NCBI GenBank assembly: GCA_902801365.1
Contig: CADCHY010000010.1
Coordinates: 20,293-84,292 of the forward strand
Reading direction: 5' to 3'
DNA length: 64,000 nucleotides
Origin: an uncultured Succiniclasticum sp.
Lineage (GTDB): Bacteria > Bacillota > Negativicutes > Acidaminococcales > Acidaminococcaceae
The stretch's first letter is position 1. Each line of letters opens with the position of its first letter. Position numbers and translations under genes: made by a program. The notes beneath the pieces were generated by a model. The model worked only from the letters and a program-made list of their open reading frames with translations. It was not told the origin of the DNA and made no database searches. Below, piece after piece: positions 26,760 through 39,019 of the stretch.

Positions 26760-27636
26760 TTTCGGTTCCTCGCTTTGTTTTCTTTTAACTCTTCCAATAT
26801 GGTTAAATAGGATGCGTAACGGGAAGACACGATTCTGTTTTCCTGCACCGCGTCCTTCACGCCGCAAACCGGTTCATGGGTATGACTGCAGGGCGAGAAT
26901 TTACAGGCTGCTTCAAACTGCCTGAACTCGGGAAAACAGGCCGGCAAGGCTTCCAGTTCAAGGTTTTCCATCATCACGTTGCCAAAGCCGGGCGTATCCG
27001 CCAGGTAGCCTCCGTTAAAGGGAATGAGTTCCGTATACCGTGTGGTATGCTTACCTCTGCTGATTTTTGAGCTGATCTCCCCTGTGGTCCGCAGGACGCC
27101 GGGCTGGATGGCATTCAGCCCGGAAGATTTCCCCACCCCGCTGGGCCCGCCGAACGCCGTGACTTTTCCTGCCAGACGCCGACGCAGGGCGTCAATGCCC
27201 CGGCCGGTTTTGGATGAAATCACAAACGTCTCATACCCAATCTTACGATACACCGAAGCAATGGCTTCACCTTGTTCTTCCGTTGTAAGGTCCGCTTTGG
27301 TCAGCACCAGCAGTACCGGAATCTTTGCCGCTTCCGCCAGCACCAGCAGCTTATCCATAATAAGAAAACTGAAGTCCGGCTGTACCAGGGCCAGGGTAAT
27401 CACCAGCAGGTCAAGGTTTGCCACCGTAGGTCTTTCCAGATAATTACGGCGGGGCAGCACGGCTGTGATCATCCCCTCGTCCGCCTTATCCGGATTGACT
27501 TCCAGTTCCACCCGGTCGCCGGTGCACAGGGAAAAGCGTTTCTGCTTCATGTGCCCTCTGACCTTACAGGTTATCATGACGCCAGAACAATCCACGTAAT
27601 AGTATCCACTGTAAGACCGCACTACCAATCCCGACG

Positions 27637-27643
<7 letters not shown>
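26756..27643 (-). CDS. rsgA: Small-subunit ribosome biogenesis GTPase RsgA
   Basis: A 295-residue circularly permuted GTPase. An OB fold starts the chain. The G motifs come in the order TKAD (G4), GGPSGVGKSS (G1) and DTPGFG (G3). A zinc site follows, CKFSPCSHTHEPVC. RsgA checks late 30S assembly. The start is a TTG at 27643 with GAGGAG 6 bases before it; this codon lies 7 bases inside the end of the kinase gene. It overlaps rpe downstream, so kinase, rsgA and rpe are translationally coupled. Confidence 0.95.
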
Positions 27644-30082
<2,439 letters not shown>

Positions 30083-30093
<11 letters not shown>

Positions 30094-30826
30094 CGTGTTC
30101 CACCTCCTTCCGATCCAATTTCAGTATAATGAACGAAATATTGTCTTTGCCTCCCTTTTCCAGCGAAGCGCTTAACAGCGCATCGGCGGAGGCTTCCGTA
30201 TCTTCCATCTGCAGATATCCTGTTATCTCCTTGTCATGCAGCATATCCGTCAGTCCGTCGCTGCATAGCAGGATGATATCGTCTGTATAAATGTCTATGA
30301 CAAACACGTCGCCGTTCACGTTCTTGTTGACGCCGATCCCCCGTGTCAGCATATTTTTCTGGGGATGGTTGAAAGCTTCTTCCTGTGTCAGTTCACCATT
30401 CTCTACCATTTCCGCCACCAGGGAATGGTCCCTGGTGATCTGTTTCAGATGGTTCTGCCGCAACAGGTAGACCCTGCTGTCCCCCACGTTGAACACATAT
30501 CCTTTTCCCTTACCGTTAAAATAAATACCGGCAAGAGTCGTTCCCATTCCCTCCAGTGCGGAATCAGACCGGGCTTTATCGTAAACTTCCCAGTTAATAT
30601 CGCGCATGATCTGATACAGTTTGGAAACCAGGGAAAAACCGATTTTTCCGTACAGATCTTCTTTTTCAGCCTTTAGTTTTTCCAAAGCCAGCTTGCTGGC
30701 AACCTCTCCGGCATTATAGCCGCCCATACCGTCTGCTATGGCAAATAAATACGGCCGTTCCAGCAGCAGGCTGTCTTCATTATTCTTCCTGACTCTTCCT
30801 TTGTGAGTCCGGGTCGCTACTGACAC
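30083..30826 (-). CDS. prpC: PP2C-family Ser/Thr protein phosphatase, partner of the PASTA kinase
   Basis: A 247-residue metal-dependent phosphatase: RTHKGRVRKNNEDS, AIADGMGGYNAGE, VGDSRVYLLR, SDGLTDML and GGKDNISFII, the full PP2C set with its metal-binding aspartates. It reverses phosphorylation by the kinase encoded next. The start is GTG at 30826 with GGAGG 7 bases upstream. It overlaps pknB by 11 bases, a typical coupled kinase-phosphatase pair. Confidence 0.95.
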
Positions 30827-30860
30827 AACAATCCCTCCAGTCAGCGTGCATGCGAATCAA

Positions 30861-31925
30861 TCAGTGTTTCCCTGGTACATTATCTCTGGCAAACGCCGCC
30901 CGCAGCTGTCCGCAGGCCGCGTTAATATCTTTTCCCATTTCCCTGCGCACCGTGGCATGCAGACGGTGCCGCTGCAATATGGATAAAAACCTTTCAATAC
31001 GTTTCTCGGCCGGCCGGAAAAAGCCTTTCTCCGGAACCGGGTTCACCGGGATCAGATTTACACTGGCCTGTTTAAAACGCAGATACTCCGCCAGCAATTC
31101 CGCATCCCTGTCGCTGTCATTCTTACCTGCCAGCAAAATATATTCATAGGTGACCTGTCTGCCACTGCTGGCCGCATACTCTTCCGCGGCAGCAATCACA
31201 TCCGGGAATGGGTAACCCTTGTTGACCGGCATCAGTTCCGAGCGCAGTTCATTTCTGACAGCATGGAGAGAGACAGCCAGATTGACCGGCAGGCCCAGTC
31301 CCTGCATCTTTTTAATCCCCGGAATGATGCCGCACGTGGACACCGTCATATTGCGGTAGCCGATATTGCCAACATCCGGCTGATGCAGAAACTGCAGGGC
31401 CCCGAAGACCGCATCAAAGTTCAGCATGGGTTCGCCGCTGCCCATGACCACAATGCGGCTGACCCTTTCATTTTGCAGACGCAGCTGCGCCTGGAACACG
31501 TACATCTGTGCCAGAATTTCCGCAACCGTCAGGTTCCGCACAGCGCCATGCAATCCGCTGGCGCAAAAAGCGCAGTGCATATCGCAGCCGGCCTGGCTGG
31601 AAACACAGACGCTGTATCCGTAATCATGATGCATCAGGACGGTTTCGATGGCATTCCCGTCAGGCAGCTCCAGTAAAACCTTCTGTGTCAGCCCGTCGGA
31701 GGAATCCAGCCTGCGGACGGTTTTTATTTCCGCCGGCAGCACCGATAAACACTCCTGCAGTAACTGGCGCTCCGCTTTGCCCAGATTACTCATCTGCGCA
31801 AAGTCAAACACGCATTTCTGATACAGCCAGTCAAATATCTGTTTCGCGCGGAATTTTTTCAATCCCAACTCTGCCAGTGCCGTTTGTAACTGGGGCAAAG
31901 GCATACCGAAAATTTCAGTCTTCAT
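30861..31925 (-). CDS. rlmN: Dual-specificity 23S rRNA A2503 / tRNA A37 C2-methyltransferase
   Basis: A 354-residue radical-SAM enzyme. The N-terminal accessory domain precedes the cluster motif CDMHCAFC. GSGEPMLNFD and STCGIIPGI follow, and the C-terminal Cys is in DINAACGQLRAAF; these are the two methyl-shuttle features of RlmN. It methylates A2503 of 23S rRNA and A37 of some tRNAs. The ATG at 31925 lacks a good ribosome site. It lies 89 bases after rsmB and 34 bases before the PP2C gene. Confidence 0.95.
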   Translation of the reverse strand: MKTEIFGMPLPQLQTALAELGLKKFRAKQIFDWLYQKCVFDFAQMSNLGKAERQLLQECLSVLPAEIKTVRRLDSSDGLTQKVLLELPDGNAIETVLMHHDYGYSVCVSSQAGCDMHCAFCASGLHGAVRNLTVAEILAQMYVFQAQLRLQNERVSRIVVMGSGEPMLNFDAVFGALQFLHQPDVGNIGYRNMTVSTCGIIPGIKKMQGLGLPVNLAVSLHAVRNELRSELMPVNKGYPFPDVIAAAEEYAASSGRQVTYEYILLAGKNDSDRDAELLAEYLRFKQASVNLIPVNPVPEKGFFRPAEKRIERFLSILQRHRLHATVRREMGKDINAACGQLRAAFARDNVPGKH

Positions 31926-32014
31926 ACAACGTTTATCAAAATACTATCTGTTATTACTTATCTTTCAATTATCTTTTGTTTTGCAAACAAAATACCGCAA
32001 CTATTAAAGGAAAA

Positions 32015-33382
32015 CTACTTCTCTTTTTGAAGCAGCGTAAGGTAAAACCCGTCCACACCATCCCGTTGAGGATACAGCTGCAGTTCTTTCACCACTTCTT
32101 TGGAACGGGGATGGACAAAGCCGGCCTGCTTCCATTCCCTGTGGTTCTGCAGGAAAATCTCTATCTGTTTTCCGTTTTCGTCTTCTTCCATGGTACAGGT
32201 ACTGTACACCAGGACACCGCCGGGTTTGACATACCGGCTGGCGTTTTCCAGAATACACTGCTGCAATGCCGGAAATACCCTTAAATCCTTTTCTTTTTTA
32301 GTCCAGCGCGCTTCAGCCCGGCGCCGCAACACGCCCAGACCGGAACAGGGGGCATCTACCAGAACCCTGTCAAATTTTTCAGTCCATTCTTCCCGAAAAA
32401 CCGTTCCGTCCCGGAGTTCCGTTTTAATATTATCCAGCTTCAGGCGTTTTGCATTTTCTTCAATCAGTTTCAGTTTATGCGGATATATGTCACAGGCCGT
32501 CACCCGGCCTTTGTTCTCCATCAGCGCGGCGATGTGGGTGGTCTTGCCTCCCGGCGCGGCGCACATGTCCAGAATCTGCTCGCCTGCCTTCGGCTGCAGC
32601 AGCAGGGCCGGAAGCATGGAGCTTTCGTCCTGCACATAAAAACTGTGGGGAAAGTTTTGCAACAGAGCCGGCAGTCCCGGCGATCTCGTAATCACGATAC
32701 CATCAGGGCACCAGAGGGATACCTCCCCTTCGCAGCCCATTTCCCGTAAATCCTGCAAAAAGGCATCTCGCGCTGTCATCAGGGTGTTGACCCTCAGGCA
32801 CAGACTGGCCGGTCCGTTATCCCAGCGGCACAGGGCTTCTGTTTCTTCTTCACCGAACTGTTTCCGCCAGCGCTGTACCAGCCACCGGGGATGACTGAGC
32901 CGCAGCGAAACATCGTCCCAGATTTTCTCCCACAGAACTTCTTTCTGCCGGACGCTGCTCCGCATTACCCCGTTCACAAATTTATCCGTACCTTTATGGC
33001 TGAACTTTTTTGCCAGATTCACGCTCTCGTTACAGGCGGCGGAATCCGGGATACGTTCCAGAAAAAAGATCTGGTATAAACCCAGATGGAGGATATAGTG
33101 AATCACAGGCTCCAGCTTCTGAAGCGGACGATCCACCAGCCGGCCAAGGATAAAATCAAGAGTACCCCTGGCTTTCACGGAACCGTTGACCAGTTCCGTG
33201 GCGAAGCGCCGGTCCGGTTCTTCCAGTTTTGCCTGCCGCAGCACACGGTTCAGTGCGATGGCTGTATAAGCCTGTTCTTCCCAAATCTGCAGCAATACCA
33301 GCAGAGCCGCTTCCCTGCCGTTCGCCGGAATATTCTTTCCGGCAGTTCCTTTCGCTGATCCTGAAAACCTTTCTTTACGCAC
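32015..33382 (-). CDS. rsmB: 16S rRNA cytosine-967 C5-methyltransferase
   Basis: A 455-residue RsmB. The N-terminal NusB-like RNA-binding domain (ALLVLLQIWEEQAYTAIALN) is followed by the SAM-dependent methyltransferase: CAAPGGKTTHIA, VDAPCSGLGVL with one catalytic Cys and YSTCTMEEDEN with the second. The frame is open to a GTG at 33406, but GGAGG sits 6 bases before the GTG at 33382, which I use. It overlaps the end of the DUF116 gene by 8 bases. Confidence 0.94.
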   Translation of the reverse strand: MRKERFSGSAKGTAGKNIPANGREAALLVLLQIWEEQAYTAIALNRVLRQAKLEEPDRRFATELVNGSVKARGTLDFILGRLVDRPLQKLEPVIHYILHLGLYQIFFLERIPDSAACNESVNLAKKFSHKGTDKFVNGVMRSSVRQKEVLWEKIWDDVSLRLSHPRWLVQRWRKQFGEEETEALCRWDNGPASLCLRVNTLMTARDAFLQDLREMGCEGEVSLWCPDGIVITRSPGLPALLQNFPHSFYVQDESSMLPALLLQPKAGEQILDMCAAPGGKTTHIAALMENKGRVTACDIYPHKLKLIEENAKRLKLDNIKTELRDGTVFREEWTEKFDRVLVDAPCSGLGVLRRRAEARWTKKEKDLRVFPALQQCILENASRYVKPGGVLVYSTCTMEEDENGKQIEIFLQNHREWKQAGFVHPRSKEVVKELQLYPQRDGVDGFYLTLLQKEK

Positions 33383-34169
33383 TGGCTTCCTCCGGCAGGT
33401 CTTCACTTAACAATCTGATTGCTTCTTCCACTTTATCTAAATTGACCCGTGTATTAAAACAGGGGCCAAAGGGCCGTTCGTTAAAAATCGCTATGACAGG
33501 TATCGGAAAGACATCCTGTATCCCGCTGGTCAAATCCCGCTCGCAGGCCACGGCTATGATTGCCTTTGGCCTTGCCTTAGCCACCATCTGACGGGCCAGC
33601 GTCCCGCCGGTAGCCACCACAAAATGCATATGATATTTGTGACAAAGCCCCAGCAGACCGCCCACACAGCATCCGCCGCATTGCCGGCAGTTCTCAATAT
33701 TACGGGTAATTTTCCGGGGGCAGGTATCCAGTTGCAGGCAATGCGGTGTCAGGATCAGCAGGCGGTCTGAAGGCACCTTCACATGATGCTGTTTCACCAG
33801 GGCATTATTCACTGCCACAAAACTCTGTTCCACCTTCTCCCGGGGAATATTAAGGATGCGTCCCAGCCCTACGGCAAACGGGAACAAAAAGTTGATGGCT
33901 TTCCATGACCAGAAATATAAAATTTTCGGCAGGGGCATTCCCATGATTGCCAGCACAATAGCCAGTTCTCCCGCAAACAGGAAGAAAATGGCGCCAAATA
34001 CCAGCAGCCCGAATGCCGTGGGCAAAAACTGGCTGATGGCTTCAAAGCCCAGATATGTCACTTTCCAGACAAAAAACAAGATAATGGCCGTCACGATGGC
34101 GCTGAACAACACCAGCGCCAGAAAAACCCGTTTCTTGGGGTTAACTGCCATTTCCACTGCTGAAACCAT
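33375..34169 (-). CDS. DUF116 membrane protein
   Basis: A 264-residue protein with three to four membrane segments in residues 15-110 (FLALVLFSAIVTAIILFFVW and FGAIFFLFAGELAIVLAIMG among them). The soluble DUF116 domain has many conserved cysteines: LDTCPRKITRNIENCRQCGGCCVGGL, CHKYHMHFVVATGG and AIIAVACERDLTSG. The cysteine pattern suggests a metal or Fe-S site. The function is not known. It lies between fmt and rsmB, a translation-linked setting common for this family in anaerobic Firmicutes. Confidence 0.88.
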   Translation of the reverse strand: MVSAVEMAVNPKKRVFLALVLFSAIVTAIILFFVWKVTYLGFEAISQFLPTAFGLLVFGAIFFLFAGELAIVLAIMGMPLPKILYFWSWKAINFLFPFAVGLGRILNIPREKVEQSFVAVNNALVKQHHVKVPSDRLLILTPHCLQLDTCPRKITRNIENCRQCGGCCVGGLLGLCHKYHMHFVVATGGTLARQMVAKARPKAIIAVACERDLTSGIQDVFPIPVIAIFNERPFGPCFNTRVNLDKVEEAIRLLSEDLPEEASA

Positions 34170-34177
34170 AAAACTTC

Positions 34178-35122
34178 TTACTCCTTGCTTCCTAAAACAT
34201 CTCCGGCTTTCACGCCATGGCCGTTTAAAAATACGGCGGCCGGCATACGCTTCTTTGATTCGGGCTGTACTGTCAGAACCCGGAGCGCTCCTTCGCCGCA
34301 GGCAACGGAAAACTCTTTTTTGCTGACAGAAACGACTGTACCGGCCGCCGCTTCCGTGCTGCTGCCGTCAACCCGGGTCTCCCAGATTTTCAACAGCTTC
34401 CCGTCAGGCAGGTACGTAAACGCGCCCGGCGCGGGATCGAAGCCCCGTACTCTGTCATGCACTTCCCGGGCAGGACGGGCCCAGTCAATCTTTGCCATCT
34501 CTTTGGTGATGAGCGTAGCATAAGTGGCTTCCCTGTCGTTCTGCTCTTCCGGCTGCAAACCGCCTGCTATCTCAGGAAGTGTATCTGTCAGAAGTTTCGC
34601 CCCTTTTTCCATCAGTTCGTCATGCAGGCGGGCAAAATTCATTTCTTCATCAATGGGCACCGTCACTTTGCTGTACATCGCTCCGGTGTCCATGCCCTTT
34701 TCCATCCGCATAATGGTTACGCCGGTCTCTTTTTCGCCATTCATGATGGCGTACTGGATTGGCGCGGCGCCCCGGTATCTGGGCAGCAGAGACCCGTGCA
34801 CATTGATGCAGCCGTACGCCGGGATATCCAGGATTTCCTGTGTCAGGAACTGGCCGAAAGCCGCGACTACGATAAAATCAGGTTTCCATTCTTTCAGTTT
34901 CTGTACAAACTCAGGTTCTTTCACTTTCAGGGGCTGAAACACCGGCAGGTCATGCTGCAGGGCAAAGGTCTTCACCGGAGTTTCCACTACCTTCTGCCCC
35001 CTGCCTTTGGGACGGTCCGGCTGGGTCACCACCGCCTGAATATGATACTGTCCTGCTTCCAGCAAAGCCCGCAGGGATCCCACCGCAAAATCCGGTGTAC
35101 CCATAAATACCACGTTCCACAT
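34178..35122 (-). CDS. fmt: Methionyl-tRNA formyltransferase
   Basis: A 314-residue enzyme that formylates initiator Met-tRNA. N-terminal catalytic domain: VVFMGTPDFAVGSL, VNVHGSLLPRYRGAAPIQ (catalytic His with Asn) and ITIMRMEKGMDTG-type sequence. The C-terminal OB fold begins near residue 205. It starts 3 bases after the def stop, so the two are coupled; Def later removes the formyl group. Confidence 0.96.
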   Translation of the reverse strand: MWNVVFMGTPDFAVGSLRALLEAGQYHIQAVVTQPDRPKGRGQKVVETPVKTFALQHDLPVFQPLKVKEPEFVQKLKEWKPDFIVVAAFGQFLTQEILDIPAYGCINVHGSLLPRYRGAAPIQYAIMNGEKETGVTIMRMEKGMDTGAMYSKVTVPIDEEMNFARLHDELMEKGAKLLTDTLPEIAGGLQPEEQNDREATYATLITKEMAKIDWARPAREVHDRVRGFDPAPGAFTYLPDGKLLKIWETRVDGSSTEAAAGTVVSVSKKEFSVACGEGALRVLTVQPESKKRMPAAVFLNGHGVKAGDVLGSKE

Positions 35123-35125
35123 GGT

Positions 35126-35599
35126 TCATTCCTCCGGAGCTTTCAGTGTGATGGTTATGGCCTTGTCCGTAAACAGGATGCCGTCCAGATGATCTGTCTC
35201 ATGCTGCAGGCAGATGGCCATAAGCCCGTCTGCGGCAATAAACTGTTTTTTGCCGCGGGGATCCGTATACTCACACTCCACATATTCAGCCCGTTCCACT
35301 TCCCCTTCAAAATCAGGCACGGAGAGGCATCCCTCCCCAACGATCCTGGAACCTTCCTTTTTCGTTATAACCGGATTGATCAGCTCCAGCAAACCGTTGC
35401 CGTCCTGCAGATCAATGACCACGATGCGCTGCAGGATACCTACCTGGGGAGCGGCCAGGCCAATACCATTGCCGGATTTATACAGCGTGTCCGCCATGTC
35501 TTTCAAAATCCGCTTTACTTTTTTATCTATACGCTTCACCGGTTCACAAACTTTCTTAAGAACCGGATCGCCGGCGCGTTTTATCTCCAGAACAGCCAT
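35126..35599 (-). CDS. def: Peptide deformylase
   Basis: A 157-residue metalloenzyme that removes N-formyl groups from new proteins. All three motifs are present: GIGLAAPQVG, EGCLSVP and QHETDHLDG, which supply the metal ligands Cys, His and His and the catalytic Glu. The ribosome site is GGAGG. A TGATATAAT sequence at 35641-35646 may give def-fmt its own promoter. Confidence 0.96.
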   Translation of the reverse strand: MAVLEIKRAGDPVLKKVCEPVKRIDKKVKRILKDMADTLYKSGNGIGLAAPQVGILQRIVVIDLQDGNGLLELINPVITKKEGSRIVGEGCLSVPDFEGEVERAEYVECEYTDPRGKKQFIAADGLMAICLQHETDHLDGILFTDKAITITLKAPEE

Positions 35600-35640
35600 T
35601 TTTCCTCCAATAAATGATCGATTTCAATAAAATACAGTAT

Positions 35641-35646
35641 ATTATA
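35641..35646 (-). promoter_or_regulatory. Possible internal promoter for def-fmt
   Basis: Minus strand TGATATAAT, an extended -10, 42 bases before def in an AT-rich 71-base gap after priA. The -35 is weak. Confidence 0.4.
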
Positions 35647-35670
35647 TCACATTTTATATGATTTTAAAAC

Positions 35671-37971
35671 TTATATTGCTGTTATGGGATCCACATCAAA
35701 ATAAATATTCTTTACCGTCCTGAACCGGCTGTCTGCCAGGCAGGCCTTCACTTTCTCCATATCCATGGATTTCACTACGATGTTAATACGGTACAGATCC
35801 CTTACTTTAGCTACGCCGGAAGGAAAAGGCCCCATGATCTCCGTACGTTCCCATTGTTCCGTTTCGCACCGGTTCCGTAAAAACATGGTAACCTCATCTC
35901 CCAGTTCCCATGCCTTCTTTTCGTTTTTATCAATAACTGTCAGTTTAATTATTTCGCCGTAAGGCGGATAGTGCAACGCTCTGCGCTGGATCAGTTCCCG
36001 TTGTGCAAAGGTCTCGTAGTCCTGTTTTTTCGCGAAGTTGATAACCTCATTTTCGGGATCATAGGTCTGGAGCACCACCCGTCCCGGTTTGTCTCCCCGT
36101 CCGGCCCGGCCTGCCGCCTGGGTCAGCAGGGCAAAGCCCCGTTCGGAAGCACGGAAGTCCGGAAGGTTCAGCGCGCTGTCAGCTGCTAATATGCCCACCA
36201 GGGTAACATCCGGTATATCGTGACCCTTGGCGACCATCTGGGTCCCCAACAGTACGTTAGCCTCTTTTTTCACAAAACAGCTGATAATTTCTTCATGGGC
36301 CAGCTTCGCGGCCGTGCTGTCCTGATCCATGCGCAAAACCCGTACACCGGGCATCCGGCTGATTTCCTGTTCCGCTTTCTGGGTACCGCTGCCGAAATAT
36401 TTAATACGCCGGCTGCCGCAGGCCGGACATGTCTGAGGGATCGGATAGGTATTGCCGCAGTAGTGGCAGCGCATCACCTGTTCGTCCGCATGGTACACCA
36501 GGCTTACGGCACAATGGGGACAGGTCAGGGTTTCCCCGCAGTCCCTGCACATGACAAAAGTGGAATAACCCCGGCGGTTCAGCAGTACCACGGCCTGCTG
36601 TCCTGCATGAACCGCCGCAACGATTTCCCGCCGCAGCTTCCGGGAAATGACAGAATAGTTCTTCTGCGCCAGTTCCTCCCGCATATCCACTACATCCACA
36701 GCCGGCAAAACAGAACCGCCCGGCCGGAATGTAAGCTTCAGATGACCAATGCTTCCGGAAACCGCCCGGTAATATGTTTCCAGAGAAGGCGTAGCACTGC
36801 CGAGCAGCAGCACCGCGCCGTTATTTTTACAACGGCAGCGGGCAACTTCCCTGGCATGATAAGCCGGACGTTCTTCCTGTTTGTAACTGTTTTCCTGTTC
36901 TTCGTCCACGATCACCAGACCCAGGTTTTTAAAAGGCGCAAAGACAGCGCTGCGCACACCGATCAAAACGTTGGCCTCGCCGGTCCGCATCTTATACCAT
37001 ACGTCGCCCCGTTCATTCTGGGACAGCTTGCTGTGGACCACCGCCACCTCATTTTGGAACCAGGCCTGAAACCGCTGCACGATCTGTGCCGTCAGAGCAA
37101 TCTCCGGTACCAGTACCAAAACCTGTCTTCCCTGTCGCAGCACATAATCAGCGGCCCGCAGATACACTTCTGTCTTTCCGCTTCCGGTAATGCCCTGGAG
37201 CAGGAATTCCTGAGGGCCTGGGACACCAGAATGATCCACCGCAGCCCTGATTGCCGCCACAGCCTGTTCCTGTTCAGAAGTCAGCTGCAGGGTTTCTTTC
37301 CGTTCGACCTGCCGGTCATAGCTGTTGCGCAACATACGTTTTTCGGTCCGTAGCGCCCAGCCTTTTTCCGCCAGTGCACGCAGCACAGCAGCGCTGATAT
37401 GTTGCGCCTCCGCCTCTTTTGCTTCCAGAGGCTCTTCAACCTGCTGCAATATTTCCAAAGCCCGCATCTGCGCTTTGGCCCGCGGGTTCCCTTCATGTAA
37501 GGCAGCCCTGCCCTCCTCCGTAATGCTGTAGGCCAGAACCGTTTTTGCTTTCAGGCGTTCTTCCACAGCATAAGCTATGAGTTTTCCATCCTGATACACC
37601 GGTTTACGTCTGATGCTGGTCTTGCCCGGAATAAACAGGCGCATGGATTCCGCCAGGGAACACAGATAATATTTTGCCAGCCATTTTGCTGTCAGCAGCA
37701 TCTCGTCATTAAACCAGGGACGGGTTCCCAGCGCCGCTGACACTTCTTTCACGCCGGCAAAGGAAAACTCCGGATTCTCCTTTTGCAGTACTGCGGCAGC
37801 TTCCTCCCGGGAAAAAGCGCGTACCACAAAGCCCTCCACCTTTTGCGGTCCGAAGGGCACCACGACGCGCCATCCCTCTCCTACCTGCAGCAGGGTTTCC
37901 GGAAGGCGGTATATAAACTGTCTGAACAGATTTTTTACAGGCAAATTAATTGCTACAAGTACATACTTCAT
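35671..37971 (-). CDS. priA: Primosomal replication restart helicase PriA
   Basis: A 766-residue PriA. The N-terminal DNA-binding domain is followed by the helicase with Walker A LLQGITGSGKTEVYL and Walker B LVIVDEEQENSYKQEE. The zinc-binding insert has eight cysteines (CRDCGETLTCPHC, CHYCGNTYPIPQTCPACG). The C-terminal motifs are GTQMVAKGHDIP and QAAGRAGRGDKPG. The usual DEEH box reads DEEQ here. PriA reloads the replisome at repaired forks. It is the first gene of the operon running to rpe; the start has only a weak ribosome site. Confidence 0.95.
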   Translation of the reverse strand: MKYVLVAINLPVKNLFRQFIYRLPETLLQVGEGWRVVVPFGPQKVEGFVVRAFSREEAAAVLQKENPEFSFAGVKEVSAALGTRPWFNDEMLLTAKWLAKYYLCSLAESMRLFIPGKTSIRRKPVYQDGKLIAYAVEERLKAKTVLAYSITEEGRAALHEGNPRAKAQMRALEILQQVEEPLEAKEAEAQHISAAVLRALAEKGWALRTEKRMLRNSYDRQVERKETLQLTSEQEQAVAAIRAAVDHSGVPGPQEFLLQGITGSGKTEVYLRAADYVLRQGRQVLVLVPEIALTAQIVQRFQAWFQNEVAVVHSKLSQNERGDVWYKMRTGEANVLIGVRSAVFAPFKNLGLVIVDEEQENSYKQEERPAYHAREVARCRCKNNGAVLLLGSATPSLETYYRAVSGSIGHLKLTFRPGGSVLPAVDVVDMREELAQKNYSVISRKLRREIVAAVHAGQQAVVLLNRRGYSTFVMCRDCGETLTCPHCAVSLVYHADEQVMRCHYCGNTYPIPQTCPACGSRRIKYFGSGTQKAEQEISRMPGVRVLRMDQDSTAAKLAHEEIISCFVKKEANVLLGTQMVAKGHDIPDVTLVGILAADSALNLPDFRASERGFALLTQAAGRAGRGDKPGRVVLQTYDPENEVINFAKKQDYETFAQRELIQRRALHYPPYGEIIKLTVIDKNEKKAWELGDEVTMFLRNRCETEQWERTEIMGPFPSGVAKVRDLYRINIVVKSMDMEKVKACLADSRFRTVKNIYFDVDPITAI

Positions 37972-38037
37972 AAATAGAATTCCATTCCGGCGCCACTCTC
38001 CGGCACACTAAACAACCAGGAATACGCTTTCAAAAAC

Positions 38038-38904
38038 TCATTCCCGACGATTCGAACCATCAGCGTAATTGATGATAATCCCCGGCTGTACGTTATACAC
38101 AAACACATGGAAATGGACCGCCCTGCCGCCGTCATCAGCAGAAAGGGCTTCCATAGCTACGCCCCGGGCCACAAGCTCGCGCCCTTTAAAAACGGGTGTC
38201 ACCCTGTAATACACATGCTTACGGGTACGGCGTATATAATCCGCCACCCGGTTCTCAAAAGGAAGCATTCCTGTCACGTTGAAATACCTGGTGCCGGTGA
38301 TTAGATTCAGTTTGTTGGCATTTTCCCCTGTGAGCTGGAAAGCCAGCAGATGGCACCGGTTATACAGGTATTTCTTATCTATCTCCTCATACTTGCTATA
38401 ACGCCAGCCTGTTGGCTTAATCATACCGAGAGCCCCCCTGGGCCGGGTGGGCAGAAATTCCGGTCCCAGCTTGCCGTAAGCGGGACCGCAGCGCCCTAAA
38501 CCATCCAGGGGTGAAAAAGAATAGTAAGGATTGTTCTTTGCCTTGAATTCTGCGGAAAACTGCGGTTCGTTCCGGTGCAGTACGATAAAGGTCCGCCCTT
38601 CACTTTCCGGTAAATTTTCCAGGGTCACAAGAGGCGCGCTTTGGGCTAAAGCACTGAAATCGGCAGGAACGTCGGGGAATGCGGGAACGTCTTTCTTTTT
38701 CATTCCGTTTTTAAGGACATCCGCCGCTTCCGACAGACTGTCAGACTGCACGATACGGCGCCCCCAGTCAAAAAACTGACTGGCCCCGTATCGCGGAAAG
38801 CCCGCATACTCCAGCCCAAAAAGCGCCAAAAACAGCAACAGTACAACGCGCAGCAGGACCCATCTTAACTTTTGCGCCAAACGGGTGCCTTTATGCCCGG
38901 CCAT
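38038..38904 (-). CDS. Membrane-anchored or secreted DNA/RNA non-specific endonuclease (EndA/DNA-entry nuclease type)
   Basis: A 288-residue protein. One hydrophobic segment near the N-terminus (WVLLRVVLLLFLALFGLEYAG) is a membrane anchor or signal. The C-terminal 160 residues are a beta-beta-alpha-metal nuclease with YLYNRCHLLAFQLTGENANKLN, where NRCH takes the place of the family's DRGH; the His is the expected catalytic base. GTRYFNVTGMLPFEN follows. The frame is open to 38949, but GGGAGGT precedes the ATG at 38904. It could degrade one strand during DNA uptake or be a scavenging nuclease. Confidence 0.82.
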   Translation of the reverse strand: MAGHKGTRLAQKLRWVLLRVVLLLFLALFGLEYAGFPRYGASQFFDWGRRIVQSDSLSEAADVLKNGMKKKDVPAFPDVPADFSALAQSAPLVTLENLPESEGRTFIVLHRNEPQFSAEFKAKNNPYYSFSPLDGLGRCGPAYGKLGPEFLPTRPRGALGMIKPTGWRYSKYEEIDKKYLYNRCHLLAFQLTGENANKLNLITGTRYFNVTGMLPFENRVADYIRRTRKHVYYRVTPVFKGRELVARGVAMEALSADDGGRAVHFHVFVYNVQPGIIINYADGSNRRE

Positions 38905-39019
38905 CCGTCTTACCTCCCGTCTAAAAAAGAGGGCGGCTACAGTATACAATTATGCTGTAGCCACCGAATACCTTTTGATTCCCTGCGTACAGAAACCTCT
39001 GTTTAATCAGCAGGTTCCT

